From Pandoraea fibrosis (GTDB lineage Bacteria > Pseudomonadota > Gammaproteobacteria > Burkholderiales > Burkholderiaceae): a DNA stretch of 64,000 nt. The stretch is from positions 2,666,001 to 2,730,000 of the forward strand of contig NZ_CP047385.1 of NCBI RefSeq assembly GCF_000807775.2, written 5' to 3'. The notes under the pieces were generated by a model that was not told the origin of the DNA, did not search any database, and saw only the letters and a list, made by a program, of their open reading frames with translations. Positions 48,088 through 57,403 of the stretch are shown here, piece after piece. The position numbers and the translations under genes are program-made. Every line of letters starts with the position of its first letter. Position 1 is the stretch's first letter.

Positions 48088-48459
48088 ACGGCCACTCTCG
48101 CGCTGTGATACGCTCTCACCTTCGTGGAGACGACGCATCAGTGGTTGTTTTCGGGACGTTTGTGACGACAGTTCAGGACGCCTCCGAAGTATTTGCCGGT
48201 GGTTTGCGTCTGACACGTCACCAGCCGAATGGGTGTCGAGCCCTGGGCCGGGGGCGGGTCCAGGTCTCCGGCGAGCCCGCTTGTGATCGCGTCCGTGATC
48301 GTCTCCCCAAGCGGGTTTTTGTGCTTTCTGCGCCCCGTTCGTCGCTGCGCCAGTTCATCGGCTGCGGTCGCATACGGTGAGCGCCTGATGGCGGTCGTCC
48401 TTTTCTTTGGGGCGGCATGCACTACACTGAAACGTATTCGAATTCCGGAACCCCTGCTC
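48088..48459. other. Gene-free stretch upstream of yqeY; no rpsU found
   Basis: About 370 bases in which I translated all frames by eye looking for the S21 ribosomal protein gene rpsU, normally found here in related operons; none is present, intact or broken. Near the end, TACACT at 48423-48428 could be a -10 for the yqeY-dnaG-rpoD unit, with a poor -35. Confidence 0.5.
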
Positions 48460-48909
48460 ATGAGTCTGAAAGAACGCATCAACGAAGACATGAAGACGGC
48501 CATGCGCGCCAAGGCCGCCGACAAACTGGGGACCATCCGGCTGCTGCTCGCGGCAATCAAACAAAAGGAAGTCGACGAGCGTATCTCTCTTGACGATGAC
48601 GCGGCGGTTGTCGCCATCGTCGACAAGCTGATCAAACAACGCAAGGATTCCATCAGCCAGTTCCAGGCTGCCGGCCGTACCGATCTGGCCGACAAGGAGG
48701 CTGCCGAACTCGAAGTGCTCCAGGTCTACATGCCGCAGCAGCTTTCGGCGGACGAAGTCGCGCAGGCGGTCAAGGCCGCCGTGGCGCAAACCGGCGCTGC
48801 CGGTCCGCAGGACATGGGCAAGGTCATGGGTGTGCTCAAGGGCCTGTTGGCCGGTCGTGCCGACATGACGGCCGTGTCCGCGCAAGTGAAGGCGGCGTTG
48901 GCTGCGTAA
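48460..48909 (+). CDS. yqeY: GatB/YqeY domain protein
   Basis: A 149-residue helical protein beginning MSLKERINEDMKTAMRAKAADKLGTIRLLLAAIK, typical of the YqeY family, which shares the tail domain of GatB and is thought to help tRNA-dependent amidation or bind tRNA. The C-terminal GPQDMGKVMGVLKGLLAGRADMTAVSAQVK is also conserved. It starts the cluster leading to dnaG (69 bases downstream) and rpoD, the arrangement of the macromolecular synthesis operon in many beta-proteobacteria. Confidence 0.92.
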   Translation: MSLKERINEDMKTAMRAKAADKLGTIRLLLAAIKQKEVDERISLDDDAAVVAIVDKLIKQRKDSISQFQAAGRTDLADKEAAELEVLQVYMPQQLSADEVAQAVKAAVAQTGAAGPQDMGKVMGVLKGLLAGRADMTAVSAQVKAALAA

Positions 48910-48978
48910 TCCGGTGGTGCGGCAACTTGCCGTCGCTTGGGCGACGGTGCAGCACCGCATCGCGATGGCATCGATCCA

Positions 48979-50862
48979 GTGATTCCCCAGTCGTTCCTGC
49001 AGGACCTGCTCAACCGCGTCGATATCGTCGAGGTGGTGGGTCGCTACGTTCAGTTGAAGAAGGGGGGCGCGAACTTCATGGGGCTGTGCCCCTTTCATAA
49101 CGAGAAGTCGCCCTCATTTACGGTAAGTCCCACCAAGCAGTTCTATCACTGCTTCGGGTGTGGCGCGCACGGCAGCGCGATCAGCTTCCTGATGGAGCAT
49201 GCCGGACTCGGATTTGTCGAAGCTGTCGAGGAGTTGGCCCGCAACGTCGGGCTGGATGTGCCGCGTGAGGCGCCGCTGCCCGGCGCGCCGGCACCTGCTG
49301 CGCAACGTGCGCAAACCCTCGGTCTGGTCGACGTGATGACGCGGGCCTGCGACTATTACCGCAAGCAGTTGCGGGGTGCGCCGGTCGCCATCGAATATTT
49401 GAAGCGACGTGGCTTGACGGGCGAAATCGCCGCGCATTTTGGCCTGGGCTACGCCCCGGATGGCTGGCAGAACCTTGAGGCCGCATTTCAGGATTACCGC
49501 GACGACCAGTTGCTCGATGCCGGCCTTGTCATCGAGAGCGAGAAGGGCGAAGCGGGCGGCGCAAAGCGACGTTATGACCGTTTTCGCGACCGGATCATGT
49601 TCCCGATCCGAAACACGAAAGGGCAAGTGATCGCTTTCGGCGGACGGGTGCTGGACAAAGGCGAGCCGAAATATCTGAACTCGCCGGAAACACCGCTTTT
49701 CAGCAAGGGCAGTGAGCTGTACGGATTGTTCGAGGCACGCATCGGTATTCGCGATGCGGGCTATGTGCTGGTGGTGGAAGGCTATATGGACGTGGTCGCG
49801 CTGGCGCAGCTTGGCTTCCCGCAGGCGGTGGCCACATTGGGGACGGCATGTACGCCGATGCACGTTCAGAAGCTGTTGCGCCAGACCGAGACGGTGGTGT
49901 TCAGCTTCGACGGTGATGCCGCAGGCCGCCGCGCGGCACGCCGCGCGCTGGAAGCCTGTTTGCCGCATGCAGACGACAACCGGAGCTTCAAGTTCCTGTT
50001 CTTGCCGAGCGAGCACGATCCAGACAGCTACGTGCGTGAGCACGGCGCGGACGCGTTTGCCGACGAAGTGTCGCGCGCCATGCCGCTGTCGCAGTTCCTG
50101 ATCGGCGAGGTGACGGCCGGCAAAGAGATGCATCAGCCCGAGGGCCGGGCGCGCGCGTTGTTCGAGGCGAAGCCGCTGTTGCAACAAATGCCGGCAAACG
50201 CGTTGCGGGGACAGATCCTGCATGCGCTGGCCGAGCGGGTGGGCAGTTCGATCGAAGAAGTCGCTGAGTTGTGCGAGTTGCAGATCGGCGCCGCGCGCCG
50301 TCAGAACACGTGGGACAAGGCGCCGGCCAAGCGCGAGAAGCGTCGCGTGGTGGGCACCGAGCATCGGGCATTGCAGAATCTGCTGATGTTTCCGGTGCTT
50401 GGGAATGAATTGACGGAAGAAGAGACCAAGATTTTGCTGGATGGGCGTCAACATGCCGAGATCTTCTCGGAAGTGCTGGCGCATTGCCGCGAGATGGGGG
50501 CGCAGGCCGAGTTTCGTTTCATGTCAGACCGGCTGCGGACGTCACCCAATTGGGCAAGCTTCGACGACATCATCCGCGAAATCCTGGCCTTCGAAGAGAA
50601 TGCCCGTGACCTGTTGTTGTTCGACCCTGCCGATGAGGCGCAGGCCGAGCGTCGCGAGGAGCAGATTGCACTGCGGCTCACCGAGCTGCGAAGCGCGATT
50701 CGGCGCTTGCAGTACGACGGGCTGTGCGAGGCATTGGAGACGATTTTCAAGCGGCCGTCATTGACGTCCGATGAATTGCGCCACGCTCAGGCGCTGTCGC
50801 GGCAACGCGACGAATTGAAGCGGCTGCTGGCTCCGGTCGGCACAGGAGGCGCGCGAAGTTGA
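48979..50862 (+). CDS. dnaG: DNA primase
   Basis: A 627-residue primase making RNA primers for replication (E. coli DnaG: 581). The CHC2 zinc site is C37, H40, C58 and C61 (LCPFHNEKSPSF ... YHCFGCGAHG); the TOPRIM core shows YVLVVEGYMDVVAL and SFDGDAAGRRAARRAL; the C-terminal DnaB-interaction domain is Glu/Leu-rich. The start is GTG, decoded as MIPQSFLQDLLNRVDIVEVV, which matches the family N-terminus; a longer ATG frame adds 14 unconserved residues. No Shine-Dalgarno site is visible. Confidence 0.95.
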   Translation: MIPQSFLQDLLNRVDIVEVVGRYVQLKKGGANFMGLCPFHNEKSPSFTVSPTKQFYHCFGCGAHGSAISFLMEHAGLGFVEAVEELARNVGLDVPREAPLPGAPAPAAQRAQTLGLVDVMTRACDYYRKQLRGAPVAIEYLKRRGLTGEIAAHFGLGYAPDGWQNLEAAFQDYRDDQLLDAGLVIESEKGEAGGAKRRYDRFRDRIMFPIRNTKGQVIAFGGRVLDKGEPKYLNSPETPLFSKGSELYGLFEARIGIRDAGYVLVVEGYMDVVALAQLGFPQAVATLGTACTPMHVQKLLRQTETVVFSFDGDAAGRRAARRALEACLPHADDNRSFKFLFLPSEHDPDSYVREHGADAFADEVSRAMPLSQFLIGEVTAGKEMHQPEGRARALFEAKPLLQQMPANALRGQILHALAERVGSSIEEVAELCELQIGAARRQNTWDKAPAKREKRRVVGTEHRALQNLLMFPVLGNELTEEETKILLDGRQHAEIFSEVLAHCREMGAQAEFRFMSDRLRTSPNWASFDDIIREILAFEENARDLLLFDPADEAQAERREEQIALRLTELRSAIRRLQYDGLCEALETIFKRPSLTSDELRHAQALSRQRDELKRLLAPVGTGGARS

Positions 50863-50874
50863 GGTAAGCCCGCG

Positions 50875-50883
50875 TGCTATAAT
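50875..50883 (+). promoter_or_regulatory. rpoD: Extended -10 promoter for rpoD
   Basis: TGCTATAAT is a perfect extended -10 (TGn plus TATAAT) placed just after the dnaG stop and 42 bases before the rpoD ATG. The -35 region is poor, which extended -10 promoters tolerate. It would let rpoD be expressed independently of dnaG. Confidence 0.6.
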
Positions 50884-50925
50884 GGAAAGTTTTCAGTGGG
50901 CTGTTTTCTGGCAAGCGAGATCGCT

Positions 50926-53550
50926 ATGGCAAAGATGACAACGACCAGCGGAAAAAAGACGGTTATCCCTGCACCGAAGGCAAAGCGCGCCACAAGCGCG
51001 GCGGCGGCATCAGGTGGGAAGGGGGCGTCTCGTTCTGCGAAAGCTGGCGTTGCCGTAAAAGCGGGCGCGGTTGCGCAAGCCACGAAGAAGACAGCCAGCC
51101 AGGCAAGTTCGGCGAAGCGTACTACGCAAGTAAAGGCAGCCGCCGGCGCAAATAAGACGACCGGCAAGACGGCTGCGAAGGTGACCGATGTCACCAAACG
51201 CAAGAGTGCGACCGCCGCGAAGGTGGGGGCTGCGAAAGCGGCCAAGCCGACGGTGAAGTCCGAGCCGCCCGTCAAAGCGACGAAGACGGCAACGACCGCG
51301 AAGGCGACGGCAGGCGGGAAACCGCAGGCCCGACAACCCGCTGAAAAAAGCGCAAAGAGCGCAACTACCGCCAAGGCGTCGACCTTGGCGGGCCGCAGTA
51401 CACCTGCAACGCGAGCCCCACGCAAGACCGGGGCTTCACGCAAACCCGAGGCAGTGGATGTCACGCCGGCAACAGTGGAACCGCCCGTCTCCAAGACGCG
51501 TGGCAAGGCCGCGAAGACCGCCGCTCCGGGAGTGCAAAACGTTGCAGCGAATACTAATGATCAACCCGTGAACGAAGATCAGACCAAAGTGGAAAAGCAG
51601 AAGGCGCGTGATCGCCGGGCAAAAGAGAAAGCACTGCTCAAGGACGCATTTTCCTCGCACCAGCCCGGTACGGCCGAGGAACTTGAGGAACGTCGCGGCA
51701 AACTGAGGACACTGATCAAGCTGGGCAAGGAACGTGGCTTCCTGACCTTTGCAGAGATCAACGACCACCTGCCCGACGACGTGGTGGAGGGCGACGCGCT
51801 GGAAGGCGTGATCGCAACGTTTAACGACATGGGCGTGGCCGTCTACGAGCAGGCGCCGGATGCTGAAACGCTGTTGCTCAACGACAATGCGCCGAACGCT
51901 GCAACGGACGACGAAGTCGAGGAGCAAGCGGAAGCGGCCCTGTCGACGGTCGATTCCGAGTTCGGTCGCACGACCGACCCGGTGCGTATGTACATGCGCG
52001 AAATGGGGACCGTCGAGCTGCTCACGCGCGAAGGTGAAATCGAGATCGCCAAGCGGATCGAGGAAGGCCTGAAGCACATGGTGCAGGCGATTTCTGCGTG
52101 CCCGACGACGATCGCCGAGATCCTGGCCATGGCCGAGAAGGTCGAGCGCGAAGAAATGCGCATCGACGAAGTGGTTGACGGCCTGATCGATCCGAATGCG
52201 GATGCCGTTGCGGCAGCCGCCTCCGAAGACGAAGATTTCGACGCGGATGCGGACGCAGACGCGGAAGAAGAGGAAGAAGAGTCGGACGAGGAAGACGACA
52301 GCAACAGCGGTGGCGGTGCTTCGGCTGCGCAGGTCGAGCAGCTCAAGCGCGACGCGCTCGCCAAGTTCTCCGTGATCGCCGAGTGGTTCGGCAAGATGCG
52401 CCGTGCGTTCGAGAAGGAAGGTTATCAGTCGAAGCCGTATGTGAAGGCTGGCGAAGCCATCCAGATGGAACTGATGACGATTCGCTTCACAGCACGCACG
52501 GTCGAGCGTCTGTGCGACACGCTGCGTTCGCAGGTGGACGAAGTGCGTAACATCGAGCGTGCGATCCTGAACATCGTGGTCGACAAGTGCGGCATGCCGC
52601 GCGCGGATTTCGTGCAGCGTTTCCCGGGCAACGAAACCAATGTCGACTGGATCTACACCGTGGTGGCCGATAACAAGGCCTACAGCTCGGTGGTGGAACG
52701 TAACGTGCCGGCCGTGCGAGAACTTCAGCAGAAGTTGATCGACTTGCAGGCACGCGTGGTGTTGCCGCTCACGGAACTCAAGGACGTCAATCGCAAGATG
52801 GCGGAAGGTGAGCGTCGTGCCCGCAAGGCCAAGCGTGAGATGACCGAAGCGAACTTGCGTCTGGTGATCTCGATCGCGAAGAAGTACACGAACCGTGGTC
52901 TGCAGTTCCTGGATCTGATTCAGGAAGGCAACATCGGCCTGATGAAGGCGGTGGACAAGTTCGAATATCGTCGCGGTTACAAGTTCTCGACGTATGCCAC
53001 GTGGTGGATTCGTCAGGCGATTACGCGTTCGATTGCGGATCAGGCACGTACCATCCGTATTCCGGTGCACATGATCGAAACGATCAACAAGATGAACCGG
53101 ATTTCGCGTCAGATTCTGCAGGAGACCGGTGTTGAGCCGGATCCGGCAACGCTGGCCGAGAAGATGGAAATGCCGGAAGACAAGATCCGCAAGATCATGA
53201 AGATCGCGAAGGAACCTATCTCCATGGAAACGCCGATCGGTGACGACGACGATTCGCATTTGGGCGATTTCATCGAAGATACTGGCACGGTAGCGCCTGC
53301 TGACGCCGCATTGCATGGTAGTATGCGCGACGTCGTGAAGGACGTGCTTGATTCGCTGACGCCGCGCGAGGCCAAGGTGCTGCGCATGCGGTTCGGTATC
53401 GAGATGAGCACGGACCATACGCTTGAGGAAGTGGGCAAACAGTTTGACGTGACGCGCGAGCGTATTCGTCAGATCGAAGCCAAGGCGCTGCGCAAGCTGC
53501 GTCACCCGAGCCGTTCCGACAAGCTCAAGTCGTTCCTCGAAGGCAATTGA
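50926..53550 (+). CDS. rpoD: RNA polymerase primary sigma factor RpoD (sigma-70) with long basic N-terminal extension
   Basis: An 874-residue sigma-70 (E. coli: 613). Residues 1 to about 220 are Lys/Ala/Thr-rich and low-complexity, resembling histone H1 tails, before region 1.1 ([27 protein letters not shown], from about 255). Region 1.2 is [11 protein letters not shown]; an acidic run follows in the non-conserved region ([19 protein letters not shown]). Regions 2.1-2.4 ([23 protein letters not shown] and [18 protein letters not shown]) and region 4.2 with [20 protein letters not shown] are intact. The ATG with GCGAGA upstream was chosen over an earlier GTG inside the promoter leader. Confidence 0.96.
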   Translation: MAKMTTTSGKKTVIPAPKAKRATSAAAASGGKGASRSAKAGVAVKAGAVAQATKKTASQASSAKRTTQVKAAAGANKTTGKTAAKVTDVTKRKSATAAKVGAAKAAKPTVKSEPPVKATKTATTAKATAGGKPQARQPAEKSAKSATTAKASTLAGRSTPATRAPRKTGASRKPEAVDVTPATVEPPVSKTRGKAAKTAAPGVQNVAANTNDQPVNEDQTKVEKQKARDRRAKEKALLKDAFSSHQPGTAEELEERRGKLRTLIKLGKERGFLTFAEINDHLPDDVVEGDALEGVIATFNDMGVAVYEQAPDAETLLLNDNAPNAATDDEVEEQAEAALSTVDSEFGRTTDPVRMYMREMGTVELLTREGEIEIAKRIEEGLKHMVQAISACPTTIAEILAMAEKVEREEMRIDEVVDGLIDPNADAVAAAASEDEDFDADADADAEEEEEESDEEDDSNSGGGASAAQVEQLKRDALAKFSVIAEWFGKMRRAFEKEGYQSKPYVKAGEAIQMELMTIRFTARTVERLCDTLRSQVDEVRNIERAILNIVVDKCGMPRADFVQRFPGNETNVDWIYTVVADNKAYSSVVERNVPAVRELQQKLIDLQARVVLPLTELKDVNRKMAEGERRARKAKREMTEANLRLVISIAKKYTNRGLQFLDLIQEGNIGLMKAVDKFEYRRGYKFSTYATWWIRQAITRSIADQARTIRIPVHMIETINKMNRISRQILQETGVEPDPATLAEKMEMPEDKIRKIMKIAKEPISMETPIGDDDDSHLGDFIEDTGTVAPADAALHGSMRDVVKDVLDSLTPREAKVLRMRFGIEMSTDHTLEEVGKQFDVTRERIRQIEAKALRKLRHPSRSDKLKSFLEGN

Positions 53551-53578
53551 TTGCTGCTGAGCGAGCGCCGGTAGTTAA

Positions 53579-53654
<76 letters not shown>

Positions 53655-53664
53655 AGAAGTAAAG

Positions 53665-53698
53665 AAAAGCCCTTGACGGTGACGTCAAGGGCTTTTTT
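53665..53698. terminator. Bidirectional terminator after the CAU tRNA
   Basis: A 14-bp perfect stem AAAAGCCCTTGACG/CGTCAAGGGCTTTT with loop GTGA and T-runs on both strands; ends rpoD-tRNA and the convergent deiminase gene. Confidence 0.9.
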
Positions 53699-53739
53699 AT
53701 ATCGACTCCCACCGAGCGCCCGCCTCTACGCGTGGCGCA

Positions 53740-54873
53740 TCAAACCGGTTGCTGCTGCGTCGTGCAGTGAATGCCGCCGCCACCATTGGCAATCCCATCG
53801 ATGTTGAGCTGCACGATTTCGTGTTTGGGAAACAGATCGCGTAGCTTGTCTCGCGTACTCCTGTCGGTCTGCGTGTCGCCGAATTGCGGCGCGATGATCG
53901 CACCGTTGCACACGTAGAAGTTGATGTACCCGGCGGCAAACGTCTCCGACGCGTAGGCGCTGCGCACATGGTTCGGCCCAGGTAATACGACCACTTGTAG
54001 CTTGCGGCCGGTAGCATCCGTCGCCTGCCGCAAAATCTCAAGATGGCGAACCGTCACCGCGTGGTCATAGGAGGCGGTATCGTTCTCGAGGTGAGCGACG
54101 ACGACCCCGGGCCGCACGAACCGCGCGTAGAAATCGGTGTGACCGTCGGTGATGTCCTTGCCGGCAATGCCCGGTAGCCAGATGATCTTGCGCACGCCGA
54201 GAAGACGTTTCAATTCCGTCTCGCACGCCGACTTGCTGACACCCGGATTGCGATTCCGGTTAAGTACGCAGCTCTCCGTGATGATGGCCGTGCCTTCGCC
54301 GTCGACTTCGATGGCACCGCCCTCGAGCACGAGCGGCGTGTTGAGCAAACGCTCGCCGACGTTTCGGACAACGAACCTGGCCACCATGGCGTCGTCCCTG
54401 TGTGCCTGCTTTGCTCCCCAGCCGTTGAAGTTGAAGTCGACACCCGCCTTTTCGCCATTGCGCGAGCGAACGAAGACGGGCCCCGTATCCCGTATCCACA
54501 GATCGTCGATGGGCTGCACGATCAGGTTGACGGTGCTGCCGCACATGCGCTGGGCGTCGTCGTAGTCCTTCTCGCCTACCAGCATATTGACCGGCTCGAA
54601 GCTGCCGATGCTTTTCGCAATACGGGTCAAGCTTTCGCGCGCCGCCCGTTGCAGACGACGACCCCAGAGGGCTTCGGGGGCCCCGAATGCCATCCATGTG
54701 GCGGCATGACGTTCGCCCTCATCAGGCATGATCCATTCGATCTCATTACCGTCCGAATTGCCCTTGGGGCCCACCTTCGCCGACCCGGCCAGACTGCCGC
54801 CCGCCGTCCCGGCGAAGAGCGTCGCGCCCGACGCTGCGATGCCTCGTTTCAAAAAAACACGTCTCGTTTGCAT
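53740..54873 (-). CDS. aguA: Agmatine deiminase (PAD family) with Tat-type signal
   Basis: A 377-residue porphyromonas-type peptidylarginine deiminase family enzyme. Motifs DDLWIRDTGP, FNFNGWG, the metal/guanidino site in DGHTDFYARF and the nucleophile Cys in GGGGIHCTTQQ (C370) are intact; it should turn agmatine into N-carbamoylputrescine. Unusually the N-terminus MQTRRVFLKRGIAASGATLFAG has a twin-arginine motif (RRVFLK) and hydrophobic core, so it is probably exported, unlike classic cytosolic AguA. It diverges from a LysR regulator; no aguB amidase gene is adjacent. Confidence 0.88.
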   Translation of the reverse strand: MQTRRVFLKRGIAASGATLFAGTAGGSLAGSAKVGPKGNSDGNEIEWIMPDEGERHAATWMAFGAPEALWGRRLQRAARESLTRIAKSIGSFEPVNMLVGEKDYDDAQRMCGSTVNLIVQPIDDLWIRDTGPVFVRSRNGEKAGVDFNFNGWGAKQAHRDDAMVARFVVRNVGERLLNTPLVLEGGAIEVDGEGTAIITESCVLNRNRNPGVSKSACETELKRLLGVRKIIWLPGIAGKDITDGHTDFYARFVRPGVVVAHLENDTASYDHAVTVRHLEILRQATDATGRKLQVVVLPGPNHVRSAYASETFAAGYINFYVCNGAIIAPQFGDTQTDRSTRDKLRDLFPKHEIVQLNIDGIANGGGGIHCTTQQQPV

Positions 54874-54959
54874 GGCCCATTCTCTGACGATTGCCGCACG
54901 GCTTTGCCATCGAGTGACCGCTTGTGCGCAGGCGAGTCTGGCAGTTCACGCAGTTTGAA

Positions 54960-55020
54960 GCCCATCACCAATAAAGAAAAACGAGATTTCTTGCTATTAT
55001 CAATTAATTTTTCTCATATC
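54960..55020. promoter_or_regulatory. AT-rich divergent control region, aguA / LysR regulator
   Basis: Between the two genes the sequence from about 54960 to 55020 is strikingly AT-rich. It contains an inverted repeat AGAAAAA (54975-54981) ... TTTTTCT (55008-55014) and TATTAT at 54995-55000, a possible -10. This is the expected place for binding of the LysR protein, which usually recognises a T-N11-A palindrome. Confidence 0.5.
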
Positions 55021-55031
55021 TTGAGGCGGCA

Positions 55032-55916
55032 ATGGCTCACCAGCGAATTCCGTCGCTCAAGTTGCTCATGGGGTTTGAGGCGGCTGCTCGCCATGGCAAC
55101 TTCTCGCGCGCGGCGGACGAGTTGCATGTCACCCAATCGGCGATCAGTCATCAGGTGCAGCAATTGGAGGAAGAGGTCGGGCAGCCACTGTTCCGCCGGG
55201 TGGGGCGTGGCGTGGAGTTGACCGTGGCGGGCGAGGTGCTCCGGCGAAGCGTCCAGCGCTCGGTGGGGACGCTGCGCAGCGGCCTCGATCGCATCGCCAC
55301 TTATCTGGACCCGGGGCTCGTCGTGATCGCCGCTCCCGCCGAGTTATTGCACGGCTGGCTGAGTCCACGCATCGATCAGCTACTGGTGCGGCATCCGGCG
55401 CTTTGCCCGATGTTATCGACTGACGAATCGGCGCGATTCATCGACGAGACCGACATCGACATCGCGATTGCCGATCGGCCGCTGCAACAAGCCGGTCTGA
55501 TGGAAGTGCCGTTTCTGAAAGATGAGTGGGTGGTGGTCGCCAACGATGGGCTGGCTGCACGATTGGCGGACCTCCCGGCAGCCAGGCATCCCGAGCATGC
55601 GTCGCTGATTTGCCTCGAAGAGAGTTTCACGCGGGACGATACGGCTGCGCTCTTTCGCCATCAACTCGCACCGTTTCGCAAACACGTCATTTATGACGAC
55701 GAACGTCTCCTGCTCGATGCGGCCTTGCGCGGTCGTGGCATCGCGTGCGTCTCACGTCTGGTGGCCGACGAAAGCCTGACGCAGGGACGGCTGCGCGTCC
55801 TTGCCGACTATCCGCGCATCGAGGGCACCACGTGGTGGGTGTCCCGGGTCGCCGGCGAGCCCCGCTCGCCGGTGGTGACCGATGTGTTCGAGTGGTTGAT
55901 CGCGAGCGCGCAGTAA
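55032..55916 (+). CDS. LysR-type transcriptional regulator (GcvA-like)
   Basis: A 294-residue LTTR. The N-terminal winged HTH is LKLLMGFEAAARHGNFSRAADELHVTQSAISHQVQQLEEEVGQPLFRR (about 9-56, quoted here only by its core VTQSAISHQV), and the remaining 200 residues form the periplasmic-binding-protein-like effector domain. The N-terminal 'P-S-L-K-L-L-G-FEAAARH' type sequence is of the GcvA subgroup. It is transcribed divergently from the agmatine deiminase gene, so it most likely controls that gene and itself. The effector, perhaps agmatine or another amine, is inferred only. Confidence 0.9.
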   Translation: MAHQRIPSLKLLMGFEAAARHGNFSRAADELHVTQSAISHQVQQLEEEVGQPLFRRVGRGVELTVAGEVLRRSVQRSVGTLRSGLDRIATYLDPGLVVIAAPAELLHGWLSPRIDQLLVRHPALCPMLSTDESARFIDETDIDIAIADRPLQQAGLMEVPFLKDEWVVVANDGLAARLADLPAARHPEHASLICLEESFTRDDTAALFRHQLAPFRKHVIYDDERLLLDAALRGRGIACVSRLVADESLTQGRLRVLADYPRIEGTTWWVSRVAGEPRSPVVTDVFEWLIASAQ

Positions 55917-55934
55917 GTCAGCGCGCAAGCCTCA

Positions 55935-57290
55935 TCAAGCCGACACCGGCTTCGTATCTCGGCGGCCGGTATCCGGCCCAACGCCTGGGCGTACCTGAAG
56001 CATCGCAAACACGCCGACGGCGGTGGCCACGGCGGTCGCCACGAACATCGACGAGTAGCCGTACTTGGCCGACAGAATGCCGGCGAGCGTCGGCGCGAGC
56101 ACGGCTGCGATATTCGCGATGAAGTGCATCAAACCACTGAACGTACCCACGCGCGTGGGCGCCGTGTCGATCACCACAGCCCAGTACACCGAGTTCGGCA
56201 GCGCGTTCAGCGCATTACCGAGCGTCATCAATGCAATCACGGCCCACACGCTGGTCGCCTGCGAGACCATCAGGAAGCACAACGTCGTGCAGGTCAGCGC
56301 GGCCGCAGCGAACCAGCTACGTGCGATGACCAACTTGCCCGTCTTGCGATACAGCCAGTCGGAAATGCGTCCGCCGAGCAGCACCGTAATGCACGCGCCC
56401 GTCCAGGGAATCATGCCGATGTACCAGAGCGACGACAGCGTGAAATGAAACTCGTCGGCGAGATATTTCGGCGTCCACGTCAGCAGCATGAAGTTCACGT
56501 AGATGAACGCAAAGTAGCCGATCGAGTTGAACACCAGTGTCTTGCTCTTGAAGAAGCTCCACCACGGCATATCGCTCGCGGCAGCGGCGGCAGACGGGTT
56601 TTGCGCCGGACGTCCCGCCTGAATCAGCGCCACTTCGGCGGCGTTCACACGCGGATTGTCTTCCGGACGGTTCGTATAGACACGCGCAAACAGTGCGATC
56701 AGCACGAAGCCCGCGATACCGAGCACGATATACATCGTGCGCCAGCTATCGGTAAGCAACAGCAAACCGACGGCGACCGGTGCGGTGAGCAGGGCGCCGA
56801 GCGGCGTGCTCAGCAGCCCGATGGACACCGCGAAGCCGCGCTCCGACGGCGATGCCCATGCCGCCATCGTCTTGTTGATGATGGAGTAGGCGGGGCCTTC
56901 GGCAAAGCCGAACAGTACGCGGATCGTGGCGAAACCGGTCAGGGCCGAGCCGCCGAGCACGGCGATCCCGAGATCACCTGCCCAAATCATGGCGATGGCG
57001 AATGCCGACCACGCCACACCGGCAATGACCCACACCTTCTTGGCGCCCACGCGGTCGGCCAGTGCCCCGCCGAACAGCGCGCCGAACATATAGCCGTAAC
57101 CGAAGTAGCCAAGGACCGCGCCCCAGCCGGCCCGATCGAAACCGTATTCCGACGTGATTTGCGCGGCCGAGTACGAAATCGCGCCACGGTCGATGTAGTT
57201 CACGAGGGCGATCACCACGATCAGCGCGAATACCGCGAACCGGTAGCGGGTCGCCCCGGCGGCCGGATGGCCCACAGTGGTTGGTTCCAT
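55935..57290 (-). CDS. MFS transporter, anion:cation symporter (ACS) type
   Basis: A 451-residue twelve-helix transporter. It opens RYRFAVFALIVVIALVNYIDRGAISY; the NYIDR segment is characteristic of the ACS family (galactonate, glucarate, phthalate and similar organic anions). LADRVGAKKVWVIAG is the cytoplasmic MFS motif A. GGAGA lies six bases before the ATG. It diverges from the asparaginase gene and likely shares its GntR control (inference); an organic acid or amide-derived acid would be a reasonable substrate. It converges on the LysR gene with 18 bases between stops and no terminator. Confidence 0.88.
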   Translation of the reverse strand: MEPTTVGHPAAGATRYRFAVFALIVVIALVNYIDRGAISYSAAQITSEYGFDRAGWGAVLGYFGYGYMFGALFGGALADRVGAKKVWVIAGVAWSAFAIAMIWAGDLGIAVLGGSALTGFATIRVLFGFAEGPAYSIINKTMAAWASPSERGFAVSIGLLSTPLGALLTAPVAVGLLLLTDSWRTMYIVLGIAGFVLIALFARVYTNRPEDNPRVNAAEVALIQAGRPAQNPSAAAAASDMPWWSFFKSKTLVFNSIGYFAFIYVNFMLLTWTPKYLADEFHFTLSSLWYIGMIPWTGACITVLLGGRISDWLYRKTGKLVIARSWFAAAALTCTTLCFLMVSQATSVWAVIALMTLGNALNALPNSVYWAVVIDTAPTRVGTFSGLMHFIANIAAVLAPTLAGILSAKYGYSSMFVATAVATAVGVFAMLQVRPGVGPDTGRRDTKPVSA

Positions 57291-57335
57291 TGACGTCTCC
57301 TAAGTGTTGGGTTTTCTGCGAAGCACCCGATGCCC

Positions 57336-57375
57336 TTCGCAAACGATTGTCGATTATATATAATGCACAATGCAT
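57336..57375. promoter_or_regulatory. Promoter and palindromic operator candidate upstream of the asparaginase gene
   Basis: TTCGCA (57336-57341), 17 bases, TATAAT (57359-57364) form a reasonable sigma-70 promoter. Overlapping it are a 12-base palindrome ATTATATATAAT (57353-57364) and an adjoining inverted repeat ATGCA-CAA-TGCAT (57363-57375). Their place over the -10 and start site suits repression by the GntR protein encoded downstream. Confidence 0.55.
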
Positions 57376-57403
57376 ATCAACTGAAATCAAAAACCTGTCC
57401 ACC

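Noticed and set aside
51000..51500. Repetitive Lys/Ala codons as a possible microsatellite or frame error
   Set aside because: The frame stays open into sigma region 1.1 and codon usage is regular; it is a coding low-complexity tail.
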